NCBI RefSeq assembly: GCF_000346465.2
Contig: NC_034009.1
Span: 8,465,251-8,529,250, forward strand
Reading direction: 5' to 3'
DNA length: 64,000 nt
Source: Prunus persica
Lineage: Eukaryota; Streptophyta; Magnoliopsida; Rosales; Rosaceae
In this document: positions 38,443 to 49,791 of the stretch, one piece after another
Layout of the letters: each line of letters starts with the position of its first letter
Numbering within the stretch: the first letter of the stretch is position 1
Made by a program: the position numbers and the translations under genes
Notes under the pieces: generated by a model
Database searches by the model: none
What the model saw: only the letters and a program-made list of their open reading frames with translations
Told to the model about the DNA's origin: nothing

Positions 38443-39729
38443 ATGGGGCAGAGAAGAAAGATTGGTTCAGAAATCCCAGAAACCCTAATCGCGGAGGAGC
38501 AAGAAGCAGAAGAAGGACGATTCTTCGCATGCTATCTGTTGAGCTCTCGCAGCCCCCGCTACAAAGGCCACACCTATATTGGGTACCTTCCATCTTCCCC
38601 TAATTCTTTTTTTTTTTTCTTTTTTCAAATTCCCAATCTGTTGAGAATAATAAGATCAATCTTGATTTGAACATTTTCGATCTGAACTTTTTTAAAGTTT
38701 GAGACTTTCTTGGAGAGCTTGGAGTAATAAGAGAGCCCACTTGAATTCTGTGTCTTTGTTTGTGCTTATTTGGGTGATTCTGATACAGATTCACAGTGAA
38801 CCCACGGCGTCGTATAAGACAGCACAATGGTGAAATAGCGCAAGGTGCTTGGAGAACGAAGCGGAAGCGTCCATGGGAGATGGTGTTGTGCATCTATGGT
38901 TTCCCAACTAACGTTTCTGCTCTCCAGGTCTCTTCATTTCTTTCTTTTGTTCCCTTTACAATTAACTTGTCTATGGATTGCTCTGTATGATCTGTTTGTG
39001 TCTTTAATTTGATTGATTGGGACAAATTTCTTGGGAATTATATTCTGATAATTATGTGTCATTTAAGGATATTTCCAGCTTGATTGGGACCGTAGGCACC
39101 AGATTTGACAAATTGGGATTGAAGGTTTTTTATCATTATTTTAGGATTGATATTAATTGGAAATTTGGGACTTTCTTTCTAATGTTCCCTTTGGAACTTT
39201 GCAGTTTGAATGGGCCTGGCAGCACCCAACTGTATCAAAGGCGGTTAGGCAGGCTGCTGCAGGCTTTAAATCACCGCGAGGGCTTGTCAGTAAGATCAAA
39301 CTTGCATACACCATGCTCACTCTCCCTCCTTGGCAGAGGTATCATCTTGTTATCTTCCTTGTGAGTTGTGAATGGATGAATATATACATACGCTTTTGCT
39401 GTTATTGATGGAAAGTGATATTGTTTCTATGTATCATCAGCTTGAACATCACTGTAAAATTCTTTTCAACCCAGTACACCAAACATTCTGCTGGTTGTCC
39501 ACGACTTCCGGAACAGATGAAGGTCAAAGTCTGCTCTATGGATGAGCTTCCTTCCTGTACTAAACCGTCTGATGACCTTTTGGAAAATGAAGATGAGTGG
39601 TGTCATGAAAGGGAATGTGATGAAGATATGAATTCCAGTACACTACCCGAAGAAACATTATTGGACTTCAGGACTCATAATTCAGCAGATGATCAGCAGA
39701 GTGATAGTGGCATTAGAATGAATGAATGA
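38443..39729 (+). CDS. SLX1: SLX1-type structure-specific endonuclease subunit (GIY-YIG)
   Basis: The catalytic subunit that, with an SLX4-type partner, cuts branched DNA such as Holliday junctions. Four exons: 38443-38582, 38789-38927, 39205-39338 and 39441-39729; 233 residues before the first stop. GIY-YIG elements are present: CYLL (30-33), the TYIGFT motif (44-49), the catalytic Arg in RRRIRQHN, and the Glu in [12 protein letters not shown]. The SLX1-typical continuation FEWAWQHP and [11 protein letters not shown] follows, then [21 protein letters not shown]. Plant homologues are longer; here the frame ends at an ATGA tandem (about 39716-39729), and the tail continues out of frame to about 40230. 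The nuclease domain is intact; the C-terminus looks truncated or differently spliced. Confidence 0.87.
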
Positions 39730-40230
39730 AGTACATGGATGCAGTAAGGAAGTAGGAGAAGATGAGTGCTATAATGGAAAAGAATGTGATGAAGCTATGA
39801 AAGATGGTACATGACAGAAGAAACATTATCAGATCTTATAGTTCAAAGTTCAGCATATGATCAGCAGGATGATACTGGCAAGATAATTAACGAAGCATAT
39901 GGATGCAGTGAAGTAGTAGGAGAGGATTGTACAGAGCAATTTGGTTTTATGGCATCGCCAGTGAGAACGCCATCTTCAAATGGCACTACCTCATTTGACA
40001 CAGAAGTAACTAAAGATATAGGTTTGTGTAGATCTTCTGATGACATGAGTGTTGATTTGGGCCGACCTGCAAGGGAATAATCGACAGCTATAGTTGCAGA
40101 CGATGATCAGTCTCCCAGCAGAAGCTATCTCCGGCCTTGTGGAGCTGAGGTAATAGATTTGACAACCCCTGCTCCCCTATGCAGAAGCCATTTAATATGT
40201 TTGATGATTTTATGGTTTGGTCGAATAATT
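39730..40230 (+). pseudogene. Out-of-frame former C-terminus of SLX1
   Basis: An imperfect tandem copy of the last exon's acidic segment lies here. GAAGATGAGTG..GAATGTGATGAA occurs at about 39590 and again at about 39759, and the GAAGAAACATTA motif recurs. The frame opens again at 39811-40080, ends in TAA, and continues in that same frame through EVIDLTTPAPLC (about 40147-40182), a motif I associate with plant SLX1 tails. Relative to the copy, a 4-bp ATGA expansion, a second small indel near 39811 and the TAA break the reading. An unrecognised intron is the alternative. Confidence 0.55.
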
Positions 40231-40605
40231 TAGAGGAATTTGTAATATATAGTAATAGCCTTCTGGTTCAAGTCTTACAGTTTGAATGAAATAAAAGATC
40301 TTTTTTACTCACTTCAATGAATTAAGAGACCGGAAGTGTTGCTAATTCTTTGTTGGCATACTGGTGTTTCCAAGTTAATTAGAGCAATTTTAAGTTACAA
40401 CTAGCTAGCAATATTTGGTCAAATTAACAAATTAAGAGTAAATTTACTAGACAAATAGAATCAGTTCATTGATAACTCAAAAAGGTACACAGTTAAAGAA
40501 ACTAAAGCCGATAAAAATCGTGGTACAAATATATTCATCAATACTCAGTTCTCTGCACACATTTAAAATTAGAGAGCTACAGCCATCACTTGTAGAATTA
40601 ATTCC

Positions 40606-41718
40606 TTATACACCAACCAGGAGCTGATTTAATATCGCTTGGGACCAGTTAGACAATTGGCTACTTTGGGTTTCACCAATCGGATCAACATCATGAGAGA
40701 CCACATTCTCAAAGTTACTTGGGCTCCAAGCTTCACCAAGTAGTTGTTCCATATCGGCCATCGTATTTTCCTCATTCTCAAAGTTAATTTGGGTTTCACC
40801 AATCGGATCAACATCGTGAGAAACCACATTCTCAAATTTACTTGGGCTCCAAGCTTCACCAAGTAGTTGTTCCATGTCGGCCATCGTGTTTTCCTCTTTC
40901 TCAAAGTTAATTTGTGTTTCACCAATCGGATCAACATCATAAGAGACTGCATCCTCAGAATTACTCGGGCTCCAAGCTTCACCAAGTAGTTGTTCCATGT
41001 CGGCCATTGTATTTTCCTCAAAGATTGTCAGATCAATGGGATCAAAGCCCACAAGATCACCACCAATTGGACTAGAAGAGCAGCCTTGTTGAGATGATGA
41101 TTCTGTTGATCCCATTTGATCATCTGTTTTCATCTTTTTGTTTGTGGTCATCTTCTTTTCTTCTTTATCTTGTGATCCACGCTTTAGATTTGTTGCCTTG
41201 ATCCCAACCCTATCGTTCTTCCTCATCCGACAAATGACAAAATCAAAATCGTAACTACGTTGATTGTAGTCATTCTTGGGACCATCGAAAAGACTATATT
41301 CATCTAGTAGCCACCCTGTGTGATCCTCGGAACCCTTATTCTCGTAGCGAAACTTTCTCTTTCGGCCAATGGGGTTTGGGTTGGGATTTCCAGAGACCTT
41401 TTCATGAACCAATTTGGAGGATTCAGTTTCGCTCCAAGTACCCCCGTTGCCAATCCTTCGATCCATCCGCTTGGGGGTTAACTTCTTGAGCTTGGAGATG
41501 AAGTACAAGTCTGTATCAACGAGTTGCGGCCCTCCGTATTTTTTCCAGATCTCCGAAGGCTCTGTCTTGTTGCCGAAGAGATTGCAGGCATGCAAGAAAT
41601 TGTTGTATAGCGACATGAAGGGCTTGCTCTCTACCAAAAACGGGTAGAGAAAGGAACCCACAATCTCTTCATCGGAGGGTCTGAAACGAAAACCGAACGG
41701 CACAAGAGACTCTTCCAT
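40606..41718 (-). CDS. Divergent NAC-domain protein with three C-terminal 41-residue repeats
   Basis: A plant-specific transcription factor candidate of 370 residues in one exon, whereas most NAC genes have introns. The NAC domain (about 1-170) is recognisable but divergent: FGFRFRPSDEEIVGSFL replaces the usual LPPGFRFHPTDEEL. Subdomains follow with EIWKKYG, LYFISKLKKL, W-SETE (WSETESSK), GWLLDEYSL and FVICRMRKND. A basic linker (about 185-200) could serve as a nuclear signal. The acidic C-terminus has three tandem copies beginning ENTMADMEQLLGEAWSPS, period exactly 123 bp, a likely activation region. The ATG at 41718 is chosen; the frame extends upstream only through a GTG codon. A TATAAATA box lies 129 bp upstream. 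Confidence 0.9.
   Translation of the reverse strand: MEESLVPFGFRFRPSDEEIVGSFLYPFLVESKPFMSLYNNFLHACNLFGNKTEPSEIWKKYGGPQLVDTDLYFISKLKKLTPKRMDRRIGNGGTWSETESSKLVHEKVSGNPNPNPIGRKRKFRYENKGSEDHTGWLLDEYSLFDGPKNDYNQRSYDFDFVICRMRKNDRVGIKATNLKRGSQDKEEKKMTTNKKMKTDDQMGSTESSSQQGCSSSPIGGDLVGFDPIDLTIFEENTMADMEQLLGEAWSPSNSEDAVSYDVDPIGETQINFEKEENTMADMEQLLGEAWSPSKFENVVSHDVDPIGETQINFENEENTMADMEQLLGEAWSPSNFENVVSHDVDPIGETQSSQLSNWSQAILNQLLVGV
40668..41028 (-). repeat. In-frame 123-bp tandem repeat, three copies, in NAC gene
   Basis: The stretch GTTGTTCCAT.TCGGCCAT occurs at 40744, 40867 and 40990, exactly 123 bp apart. Copies are nearly identical, so the duplication is recent or homogenised. The reading frame is kept; the copy nearest the C-terminus diverges at its end. 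Confidence 0.95.
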
Positions 41719-41829
41719 TGCTTGATGCTGCTGATAATGAAAGAACACAAGAAAAGAGAGAGTAGAAGAGAATTCAAGTTTGAAGTGAAGTTTTTGTCTG
41801 AATTTCTCTGAGTGTTGTTGCGAACAAAG

Positions 41830-41948
41830 AGCATCTCACTCACTGCTATTTATAAGTTTCCTTGGCGAGCATCTCACTCACGAAATCAATGTGGTAATTA
41901 AACAACTAGTGCTTGTCAACTTTTAGCTTCGAGCATCTCACTCACGGA
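41830..41948. repeat. Direct repeats in NAC promoter
   Basis: GAGCATCTCACTCAC occurs three times (about 41830, 41868 and 41934). A longer segment, GTGGTAATTAA..A.TAGTGC.TGT, occurs at about 41891 and 42009. This indicates duplication of promoter-proximal DNA upstream of the NAC gene. Confidence 0.8.
41847..41854 (-). promoter_or_regulatory. TATA box of the NAC gene
   Basis: TATAAATA on the minus strand, 129 bp upstream of the NAC ATG. It is followed by a CT/GA-mixed leader, and the position fits a plant core promoter. Confidence 0.6.
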
Positions 41949-43377
41949 ATCTGGAAACTCCTTTTCTTTTATTTTATTTTTAATTTGAGAGAAATCCGGA
42001 GAGTCAGTTGTGGTAATTAAGGAAGTAGTGCCTGTGTACTTTTAACTTTGAGATCCAACGGCCCAGATAATAGTACCGTTGACATCCAACGGCTTATTGT
42101 GGGAGAGTTAATATTGGAGAGAGAGAGAGAGAGATCGTGTCCGAATAGTTAGTACTTAGTGGGAGAGAGAGAGAGATCAATTCCATCTTTGTTTTATTTC
42201 TTTTTTGTTTTTTGTGTGCTGCTGCTTCAATTTTTGTTATTGCATCATTTTTATTTAATGTTTCATTTTTAAGTGAAATAACATTGTGTTTGTAGAATTT
42301 TGATTTTTATTATTATTTTAATTTGTTCAGAAAAAAGAATCTCAGACGGTGATGTAGGCACGAAATTGGCGGGACAATCGAATTTGATGATTATGGGGGA
42401 TGTGAAAGGGAGGGGGTTGTTTAGGTTTCACAAAGGTTGAAACTTGGAGGGTGAAGGAGGGATCAGAAGGGTCTGTTTGTATGTGATGAGAAGGGGCTCT
42501 TGTTCTTGTTGGGGTTTAGGGTTTGGTGAGGATGGGAAGAGAAGAGGGTTGAGCATTGTTGAATTTTTGGGATTGGGATTGAGAGAGGTGGTGAGCTGAG
42601 AAATCACAATCACTTTGTAATTGTTATAATTTAATTATTAAATAAATAAATAAATGCGAGAGACATGAAGGTTGTTGGGAGTTGTAGATGAAGTTATGCT
42701 TTCTTGTGGAGGTTTTGGACTGTTGGTAACTTGCCAGACTACTTGCCTACTCCTCACTCATTCCTTGTACTTGGTGGACGGTGGATACTGGGGTGAGGAG
42801 TGTGTATTTTGCCTCGGTGGTGGACGATGGATACTGGGGGTGAGGAGTGTGTAGTTTGCCTCGTTGCATATTGACCTTTTAGTAGCTATGGTCCTGAACT
42901 TGGACTCAACTTGCATTTTAGTCTGCGCAACTCACAAAATGAAGTAATAAGTGTGGTCTTGTTAATGTTTTAACTACCAAACCATCTTTAACAAAATTTA
43001 AATTTAAATTTATGAATAAATAAAAAATAAAATAAAAACGTTTTTGACCCAGGATTCTACCGGACTGCCTGGACCATAAAAAGGAAAAATGCATCATTTG
43101 TCAAGACAAAAACTTGTTTTTCTCATCAAGAGCCTTGACAAGTTAATGGTGAGCTTGTTCACCCGACCTATGGGTCCTAAGCTACCATCTGCAAATTTCA
43201 ACAGGCAAATCATGCATTCACTTCCTAATACTGAAAGTAATACAATATTGCCCCTGGGTTTCGGCGTTCAAATCTCTTCCCTGGAAATAATAAAGGGTCT
43301 AGAGTGCAAAAAGAATCAGCATACTCCATCTCCAGATTTTCCTTTTCCAAACATCAATCTACACGTGAGTTCATGAA
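41949..43377. other. Intergenic, NAC to transporter
   Basis: Contains GA-rich microsatellites (about 42117-42175). MYB-like CCGTTG/CCAACGG sites lie near 42055-42095. A 46-bp tandem duplication sits at about 42775-42875. The 3' UTR of the transporter follows. No gene is evident. Confidence 0.45.
42775..42875. repeat. Two-copy tandem repeat, about 46 bp
   Basis: GGATACTGGGG(G)TGAGGAGTGTGTA followed by TTTGCCTCG occurs twice in a row. It is non-coding and has no known role. Confidence 0.8.
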
Positions 43378-46300
43378 TCATGCACCATGGTTGCCAACCT
43401 GCGATCGTCCAATATGAGACAGCCTTGTTGATTGAGTTAGGGGTGTCTCTTCATCGACATCGATATCGGAGGCTGATCCACTGTTGTTAGGGACAAAAAT
43501 ATCAGATGACTTTTTCTCCAACTTCCAATCCTGTATTGGCCAGCATGGAAAACAAGTGTTAGAACAAATATAAGGGGGTTCAATGACTCCAAACATTTTA
43601 TTAACACTAGACATCACAGGAAAGTAATCAGATTCTTGAGAAAATAAACCTTTGAAATTCTCTCCGGAATACTTTCAGAAGGTAGTTGAGATGCACGAAC
43701 ATCCTTAACCTTTATATAGTTGTACATGACAACACCACACAATGCTGCATGTCAAATCAACTTACGGGTTAACTAAAGTTCTAAATTCAAAAGGGTACAC
43801 ACTGCAGTCGTAAACTGATACTCCCAGTTAACAGGGAAGGAGAGCTACCTATGGCATAACCAATTATGTTCAGCCTGGTAATCATGGACTCTGGAAATAT
43901 AACAGTTGAAAGGGCAATCAATATCCAGTCTTTTAGAACACCAGCAACCCGGATGGTAACTGCTCCAGTTCTACCAATTACTAAGAAAATGGAGAAGTTC
44001 AACGCCAAAGCACAAAGAGCATTGGAGAAAAATATCCAGAAGTTGAACTGAATCTGTGAAACTTCCATGGAAGACTTCTCAAGTAATAACCAGGGCACAG
44101 ACAGGAAGACAAAGCTGCAAAAACAAAAGAATTAATGGTGAGATGCTGATGGGATGGCATGTGTTAAATCATGCATCAATGGAAACAGTACTTGAGTAAT
44201 AGAACTGTGTTAAATCACATGCATCATCAATACGGAGATGCATAACTTCATCATCATACGGGTGAAAAAATAAAGGAAAGGTGAATTCCCATCCCATGGT
44301 ATAGATGGATCATGCATACACTGATTGTAAGATCACTATGTTTCATCCACTAAATTATGAACCTCAGCATACAGATTCAGAAAGTCAACATTTAAAAGAA
44401 GCAATAAATGTCATCCACCACCAAAATTAAATTCTAGAAATGAATCAATATCCTCTATTAAGATTGGTAAGGATGCCACATGATTAAAGAGTTACTTATT
44501 CATATTTTGTGCTCAACATATATAGTATACAGGCAGTCGCCTAAATTGCAATTCATATAACACTTCTAAGTCAAGCATCACAATATAATACCTGCATGGA
44601 GCAATATAGTATAAGCTGGTGATCGGATTTAGAGTCAAGCCCTTCTTCTGGAGAAGGACTTGTGTTAAGACCAGCCTAAGAGCCTCTGCAAAGATGCCCG
44701 TAACCTGGTAAACTGTACCAACTACGTTAAAATGAATCTCCCCATATGAGGAAATGACAACTCCAACACTGACCAGCACCATGTTTGAGAACACGTCGCA
44801 CCTTGGTTTGTCAGTGCCACACAAAACAGCCATGATAAAAGTAGCCACTGGCACTGCAGCATGGAATGTAGGTATAAGCAGCCATTTATTTTAAAAGCAT
44901 CATTATTGTAGTAAAATAGAATTCACAAGTCTCTGTGCATACTTAAGGCTTTGAGCATTTGGATGAACGCCACAGAAATATGCAAGTAAGCAGTGTTTCC
45001 AAACCTGTAATGACAGAAAAACAAAAGTTCAAAACAAAAAAAAAGTTTGAACTCTCCTGTCTTGACTCTTGATACAATTACACAAAGAAAAACTCAACAA
45101 CCCTGCAATTCCTAAATGTGGGTATTGCATTTGTCCCCAAGTCTGAGGAAATTCGACATTCTACAACGGGGAATCTAAACTGAAAGTCCATGTATGACTA
45201 CTTAATCAGAGATTGCTTAGAAAAATTTGTCTGCAAACAGATTGACAAAAGGAAACATGCAATCTCTAAGCATTGTACTATCTTTATATCTTCAGTGTTG
45301 AGAGGCATGAGCCTGGTTATAATCAAATCTACAAATGTTGACCACAAGCTTACAAATATATGTCGAGAACCATTTAAGCTTTCTTCCCTGAGTTTGAACA
45401 CTAACAGAAGACCAGACACATGATACCTATTCATGCCCATTGGTGATCACATTGTTAGCAAAACCACAGCCCAAATATGTTACATGTCAGTGCTTACCAA
45501 AGACTTGATGCAAAGAAGGCACTGATTGGTATTACACAAGTTGCATATCTGCCATATGAAGAAAAGCAATTAGAAAAACAACTTGGATAAACAGAGGAAT
45601 AATAAAGAGTTGGAACAAAAAAATAGCCTACATCACTTACATTTCAAATGTCATTTTGACAGGAGCTACAACCTGCACAAGATACAGAGAAATAAATAAA
45701 GATAAAAAATCACTTATGCATAAAAGATGAACAAAACAATAAAAATAAGGAGCTATTGATGCAATTTGCCACACATGCATAACAGAAACTACAAATACAA
45801 ACTACAAATTTGGCACATAATGTGGAAAAATGAACCAAGAAACGAAAATTGCACAGCATGTGTACCTCCCCACACTTTCTGACAAACTAAATTTGCAAGT
45901 TCAAAATTGCGTTATAAAGCTCTCCAGTCAGAAAGTATAAATATAAAAGAGACCTCCAAAATAAATCTTGTCCCACTCTGGCCATATAGGGCATCAGTTG
46001 CATGCCGTGTCCCACTACAGATTAATCTAACCCACTATCTTTTTGGGACTCCCCTTCTCATTCACATGTGGAAAATGCAAATTCAAGCATTGAACTGAAT
46101 GAAGATGCATCAGTTTTGAGATAATTCGTGTATTAACTACTTGTAAGAGCAAAATAAGGAAATAACAAACAGTGGAGGTAAGAATCCTCACAGAAATAAC
46201 AACATTGGCTCAGACAAGAGCTTAAGGTAACTAAAGTAGTCATAAAAAATTCAAAACCAAAATGGTTGGTGTGTCTGCGTGTGTTTTTGTGTGGTAATTG

Positions 46301-46885
46301 GGTAGAAGAGAACAGCGGGAAACAATTTTTCAGGGAAATGACATTCAATCATTTTGACTATTGGCTATAAAAAAATTCAAGACAGTGGTTACCTATCTAC
46401 ATGTTAAACTAGCTTGACAGAGATTTCAACACCGATGTCAAAAACAATAAACAGAAATAAAAGCATATCCAAAAGTAAAGATGTCAGTCATACCTTGAAA
46501 ACACGAACAAGTAAAAATGCTACGAGTCCAGAAAATCCCATATGAATCATCGTAAGTGTTATGGGTAATGGAAAATTGAAGTATTTTGGAGACAGAACCC
46601 ACTGCAAAGAAATTCATACAGAAGAACTTCAATCAAACAAATAGGGAGATTAAAGTTCCAGTTTCAGTTTAACCATACAGAGAATCATTAGCTATGTAAC
46701 ACATGGATGACTATTACATAGATACAAACATTCATTCCGGTAATGAGTAATGACAAGATATTCAAATGAAATACTGAGGAGGAAGGAATTACCTTGTTGT
46801 ACAATATAACACCTGACGAAAGCAGAATGTACATGAACAGGTAGAAATAAGTCAGTACCAGCGGTTTGCTGATCATCTTGGACAT
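43378..46885 (-). CDS. Membrane transporter of the nucleotide-sugar / sugar-phosphate translocator family, At3g17430-like
   Basis: A multi-pass drug/metabolite-superfamily carrier, probably of Golgi or endomembranes; the substrate is not established for this clade. Nine exons: 46885-46793, 46601-46494, 45672-45641, 45548-45498, 45004-44943, 44853-44592, 44114-43849, 43744-43650 and 43530-43378; 373 residues, all phases consistent. Family signatures include PLVLTYFYLFMYILLSSGVI (first helix), FPLPITLTMIHMGFSG, FGNTAYLHISVAFIQMLKAL (substrate-path helix), the EALRLVLTQVLLQKKGL loop, and the C-terminal helices ending IALCGVVMYNYIKVK. The tail is hydrophilic, with an acidic DIDVDEETPL segment. 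The 5' UTR is probably split, with leader sequence near 47450-47800. Confidence 0.93.
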
Positions 46886-48700
46886 TTCCTTTTATCAAAA
46901 GACCTAACGTTATCAATTCTGGCTTTAGACCATCTTATGCAATATTTCTCACACACCAAACTGCAAACCGCAGATGTTATGCGGCCCTAAACCCAGAAGA
47001 AGACCTCATGCACTCAATTATAAATTTGTGTCAGGATCAAATCTTGCAATGGCTGCTCCGATTCAGATATCTAGAATGCTTTAAAACCTGAAAGTGAAGG
47101 CTCAGTAAGCAGAACATACTACAACAGCATAACCTTAACCAAACATGAAGGAAAGCATAAGACATTTCTTTATTAAAATAAATAATAGGAAACAGTACAA
47201 AATCAGCATTGAAAGTGAAGCTGCAACCAAATTGGGCAAATAAAAATCTGATCCAAAACCATTATTAGTAACAAGCATTGAACAAGGAACCACGCAATAG
47301 TTTCTTCAATAACTAACAAGACCAACATTTCCATATTAAACAACAAAAAGGGTAGATCTATAGGAACCACACAACCAAGTGAGAAAAACCCAAATCAGGT
47401 TCTGATCTAACACACAAAACCCATGTCTATCTCAAGAGGAACCAACTTACCCAAGAGTCAAAATCAACTAAATCTGAACAAGCTCGCTTAATTTCAGAGA
47501 TCGACCCACTTGGAAAACAGGCAGAAACAGACACAGAGAAAGAGAGAAGGAGAGAGAGAGAGAGAGATGGGATCAGGAGAAAAAATCACTGTGGAAATAG
47601 TAGAGGACAGTGGTTGGGTAATGAGAACAATAAATAAGCCTGGGAAAGCTAAGATGATTGTGGGGTTATCGATGAATCAGAGAAAATGAGAACGTGGGGT
47701 TGCCTGAATAAGAAGAAAGAAAATTTCTAGTAACCAAGTAAAGAAGCAAGCAAACAACAGAGGGCCCTTCTTCCCTTCTCGTACCTCTCTCTGTATAAGC
47801 GAAAGAGAATCCAACAGTGTCTTTGGCCGAAGGACCAGAGCGTTATCTGGGCCTTGAGCTTTATGGCACTGTATCTCTTTGTGACTTACTGGCTTCGTTT
47901 GCCTTGCTGGGGACTGAATGAATCTACACGTTTTTATTAGCCTCCTGCCCGGGGTTTTGTTTTCTCCACTGTTTTACCGGACAGCTTGATATTGATTTAT
48001 CACCTAATTAATTTGATGTGAACTTATGAGGCCTCCACCACTAGAAATTATAACACGATTACACGATTACGCCATCGTACTCTAATAGCGTACTATAATC
48101 ATTTTTCATTGTTTATTATTGATTGACCTAATTTGCATTTGTACCTACATGTGTGTCTTAAATTCTCAAACTCGAATTCTATAAGTTTCGAGTTCAAATT
48201 TCATAGATGACTCCAAAAATATACCTTTCGAGTTTGCATTGCATTGCTTTCATATATTGGTGGCAAAGGCTAGCTGGCTGCTATGCTCAAAATAATACCA
48301 CATGTTTTACCACACGAAGGTGAGATATGTATGTGAATGGATGAGATTTTCCTCCACTCTTGCCTTATTAGGGAGTGTGGGGACATTGGGACCTTATAAC
48401 TTTGCTGTCACTCAATGCCTACTATGGTAAGAAATATAATCATAAGCACATCTTTTTTGTTTTGTTTTGTTTTTTTTTTTTGAGAGAGAATCATAAACAC
48501 GTCTTTAACTCAATGTGTGCAATGGTAATATTATATTACACCATGGTTAAAAGGCGGTGAGCAAAATTATTTACCATCTCATTTCCTCACCTTCCCAATT
48601 TCGGTACTAGGATATATAGAAAGCCATTTCTGATATACCTAATAGCTGCCTGCAAGTTGTCAAGTTGGATGGGTAGAGGCTAGAGCCAAAACCCTCCTTG
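46886..48700. other. Transporter 5' flank and spacer
   Basis: The 5' leader and leader introns of the transporter are likely within 46886-47830 (GA run at 47549-47568). Beyond that lies AT-rich spacer with a T run near 48469. No gene is evident. Confidence 0.45.
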
Positions 48701-48718
48701 TATATATATATATATATA

Positions 48719-49122
48719 TCAGTCCCCTTCTATTGAGGGATCCCTCAAATAATTTTATTTGAGGGACGCCCTTTAGGGTATCCTACAATTCTTTTCCCAA
48801 TAATCCAAACCATCTATTTTTTAGGTATTCATTCATAGATCATCCTTACAAAAAATTAGACAAATAGGAAACCGTTTCGACATCCAATTGTGTCTTACAA
48901 AATCAATGAACACGGTGCTTTAAGAAAAGTACTAAAATTTCAATAACTCAATTGAGTGGTCACATGATATCGGATTCAAGTGATTTTTTGTAGAGATGAT
49001 CTTTGAATGAGTATCTACAAAATAGACGGTTTGGATTAGTGAAATACAATCCAGAGTGGGGCCTACAAGGGGTGTCCCTCAAATAAGCTTATTTGAGGGA
49101 TCCCTCAATGGAAGCTCTCTGA
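48719..49122. mobile_element. 404-bp foldback element inside a TA microsatellite
   Basis: Both ends read TATATATCAG outward-in, and the arms are complementary over most of their length. The left CTATTGAGGGATCCCTCAAA pairs with the right TTTGAGGGATCCCTCAATGG. Inner parts also pair: left AATCCAAACCATCTATTTTT with right AAATAGACGGTTTGGATT. The whole unit would fold into a long hairpin. It is flanked by (TA)n on both sides (48702-48719, 49122-49144), which hides any TA duplication. No coding capacity. Confidence 0.75.
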
Positions 49123-49300
49123 TATATATATATATATATATATATTGGGTTGTGGACTTTCCTTTGTCCAGGAAATAATAGTAGGTAGAATTGTGGTCAA
49201 TGCATATTAATTTATTTTTGGTGTTTAGAATTAGATGGGATAACTTCTTAGATTTCAAGTATATTAAAGGAAGAAATGATTTTTTTGTCCAAGTGTGTTT

Positions 49301-49782
49301 TGTTATAAATATAACCTGGAATATGTATGAATATTGAGCTGCACGTAAAGTAGATGAGACACAGCATTTAACGAGGTTCGGCTATGCCTACGTCCTCGGA
49401 GAGCAGCAGCAGTAACTTTTTCACTATATAAAATAATAGGGCTACAACTTTAGAGTTTACAATATGTGAGGCTCACTGAATTTTCTCTCTCTTTCCTCTT
49501 CTATCTTTCCTCCTCTTTTTCCTCTTCTTTCCTCTTCTCTTTTTCCTTTCTTCTTTTCTCCTCTCTTTTCTCTTCTCCCCTTTCTTTCTTTTCTCCGTTG
49601 GTCACTCTTCCCATTGCAAGTGATATGCCTATTTATAGGCTAAGGTTTTGGTAAAATACAGGGAAGGGAAGGTTCCTGGAAGATGCAAGGAAACTTCCTG
49701 AATTGATAAATACAGGGAAGGAAAGTTCCTGGAAGATGCAAGGAAATTCCTCTGTGGGCTCCACCTTCAAACTTTTACAACA
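49301..49782 (-). repeat. Long terminal repeat (3' LTR in element orientation)
   Basis: Nearly identical to the other LTR for the first 375 bp, with one mismatch seen (near 49373). It contains a CT-rich tract (about 49484-49597), and TATAAATA on the minus strand at 49630-49637. Frames in the CT tract are not genes. Confidence 0.93.
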
Positions 49783-49791
49783 CTCCCCCTT
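49783..49791 (-). other. Polypurine tract
   Basis: AAGGGGGAG on the minus strand directly abuts the LTR, the expected site of plus-strand DNA priming. A second similar sequence occurs near 50152-50172. Confidence 0.7.

Noticed and set aside
49466..49654. 62-residue Ser/Phe/Leu-rich frame, repeated identically at 55367-55555
   Set aside because: It is the CT-rich tract of the two LTRs; identical copies reflect LTR identity, not coding selection.
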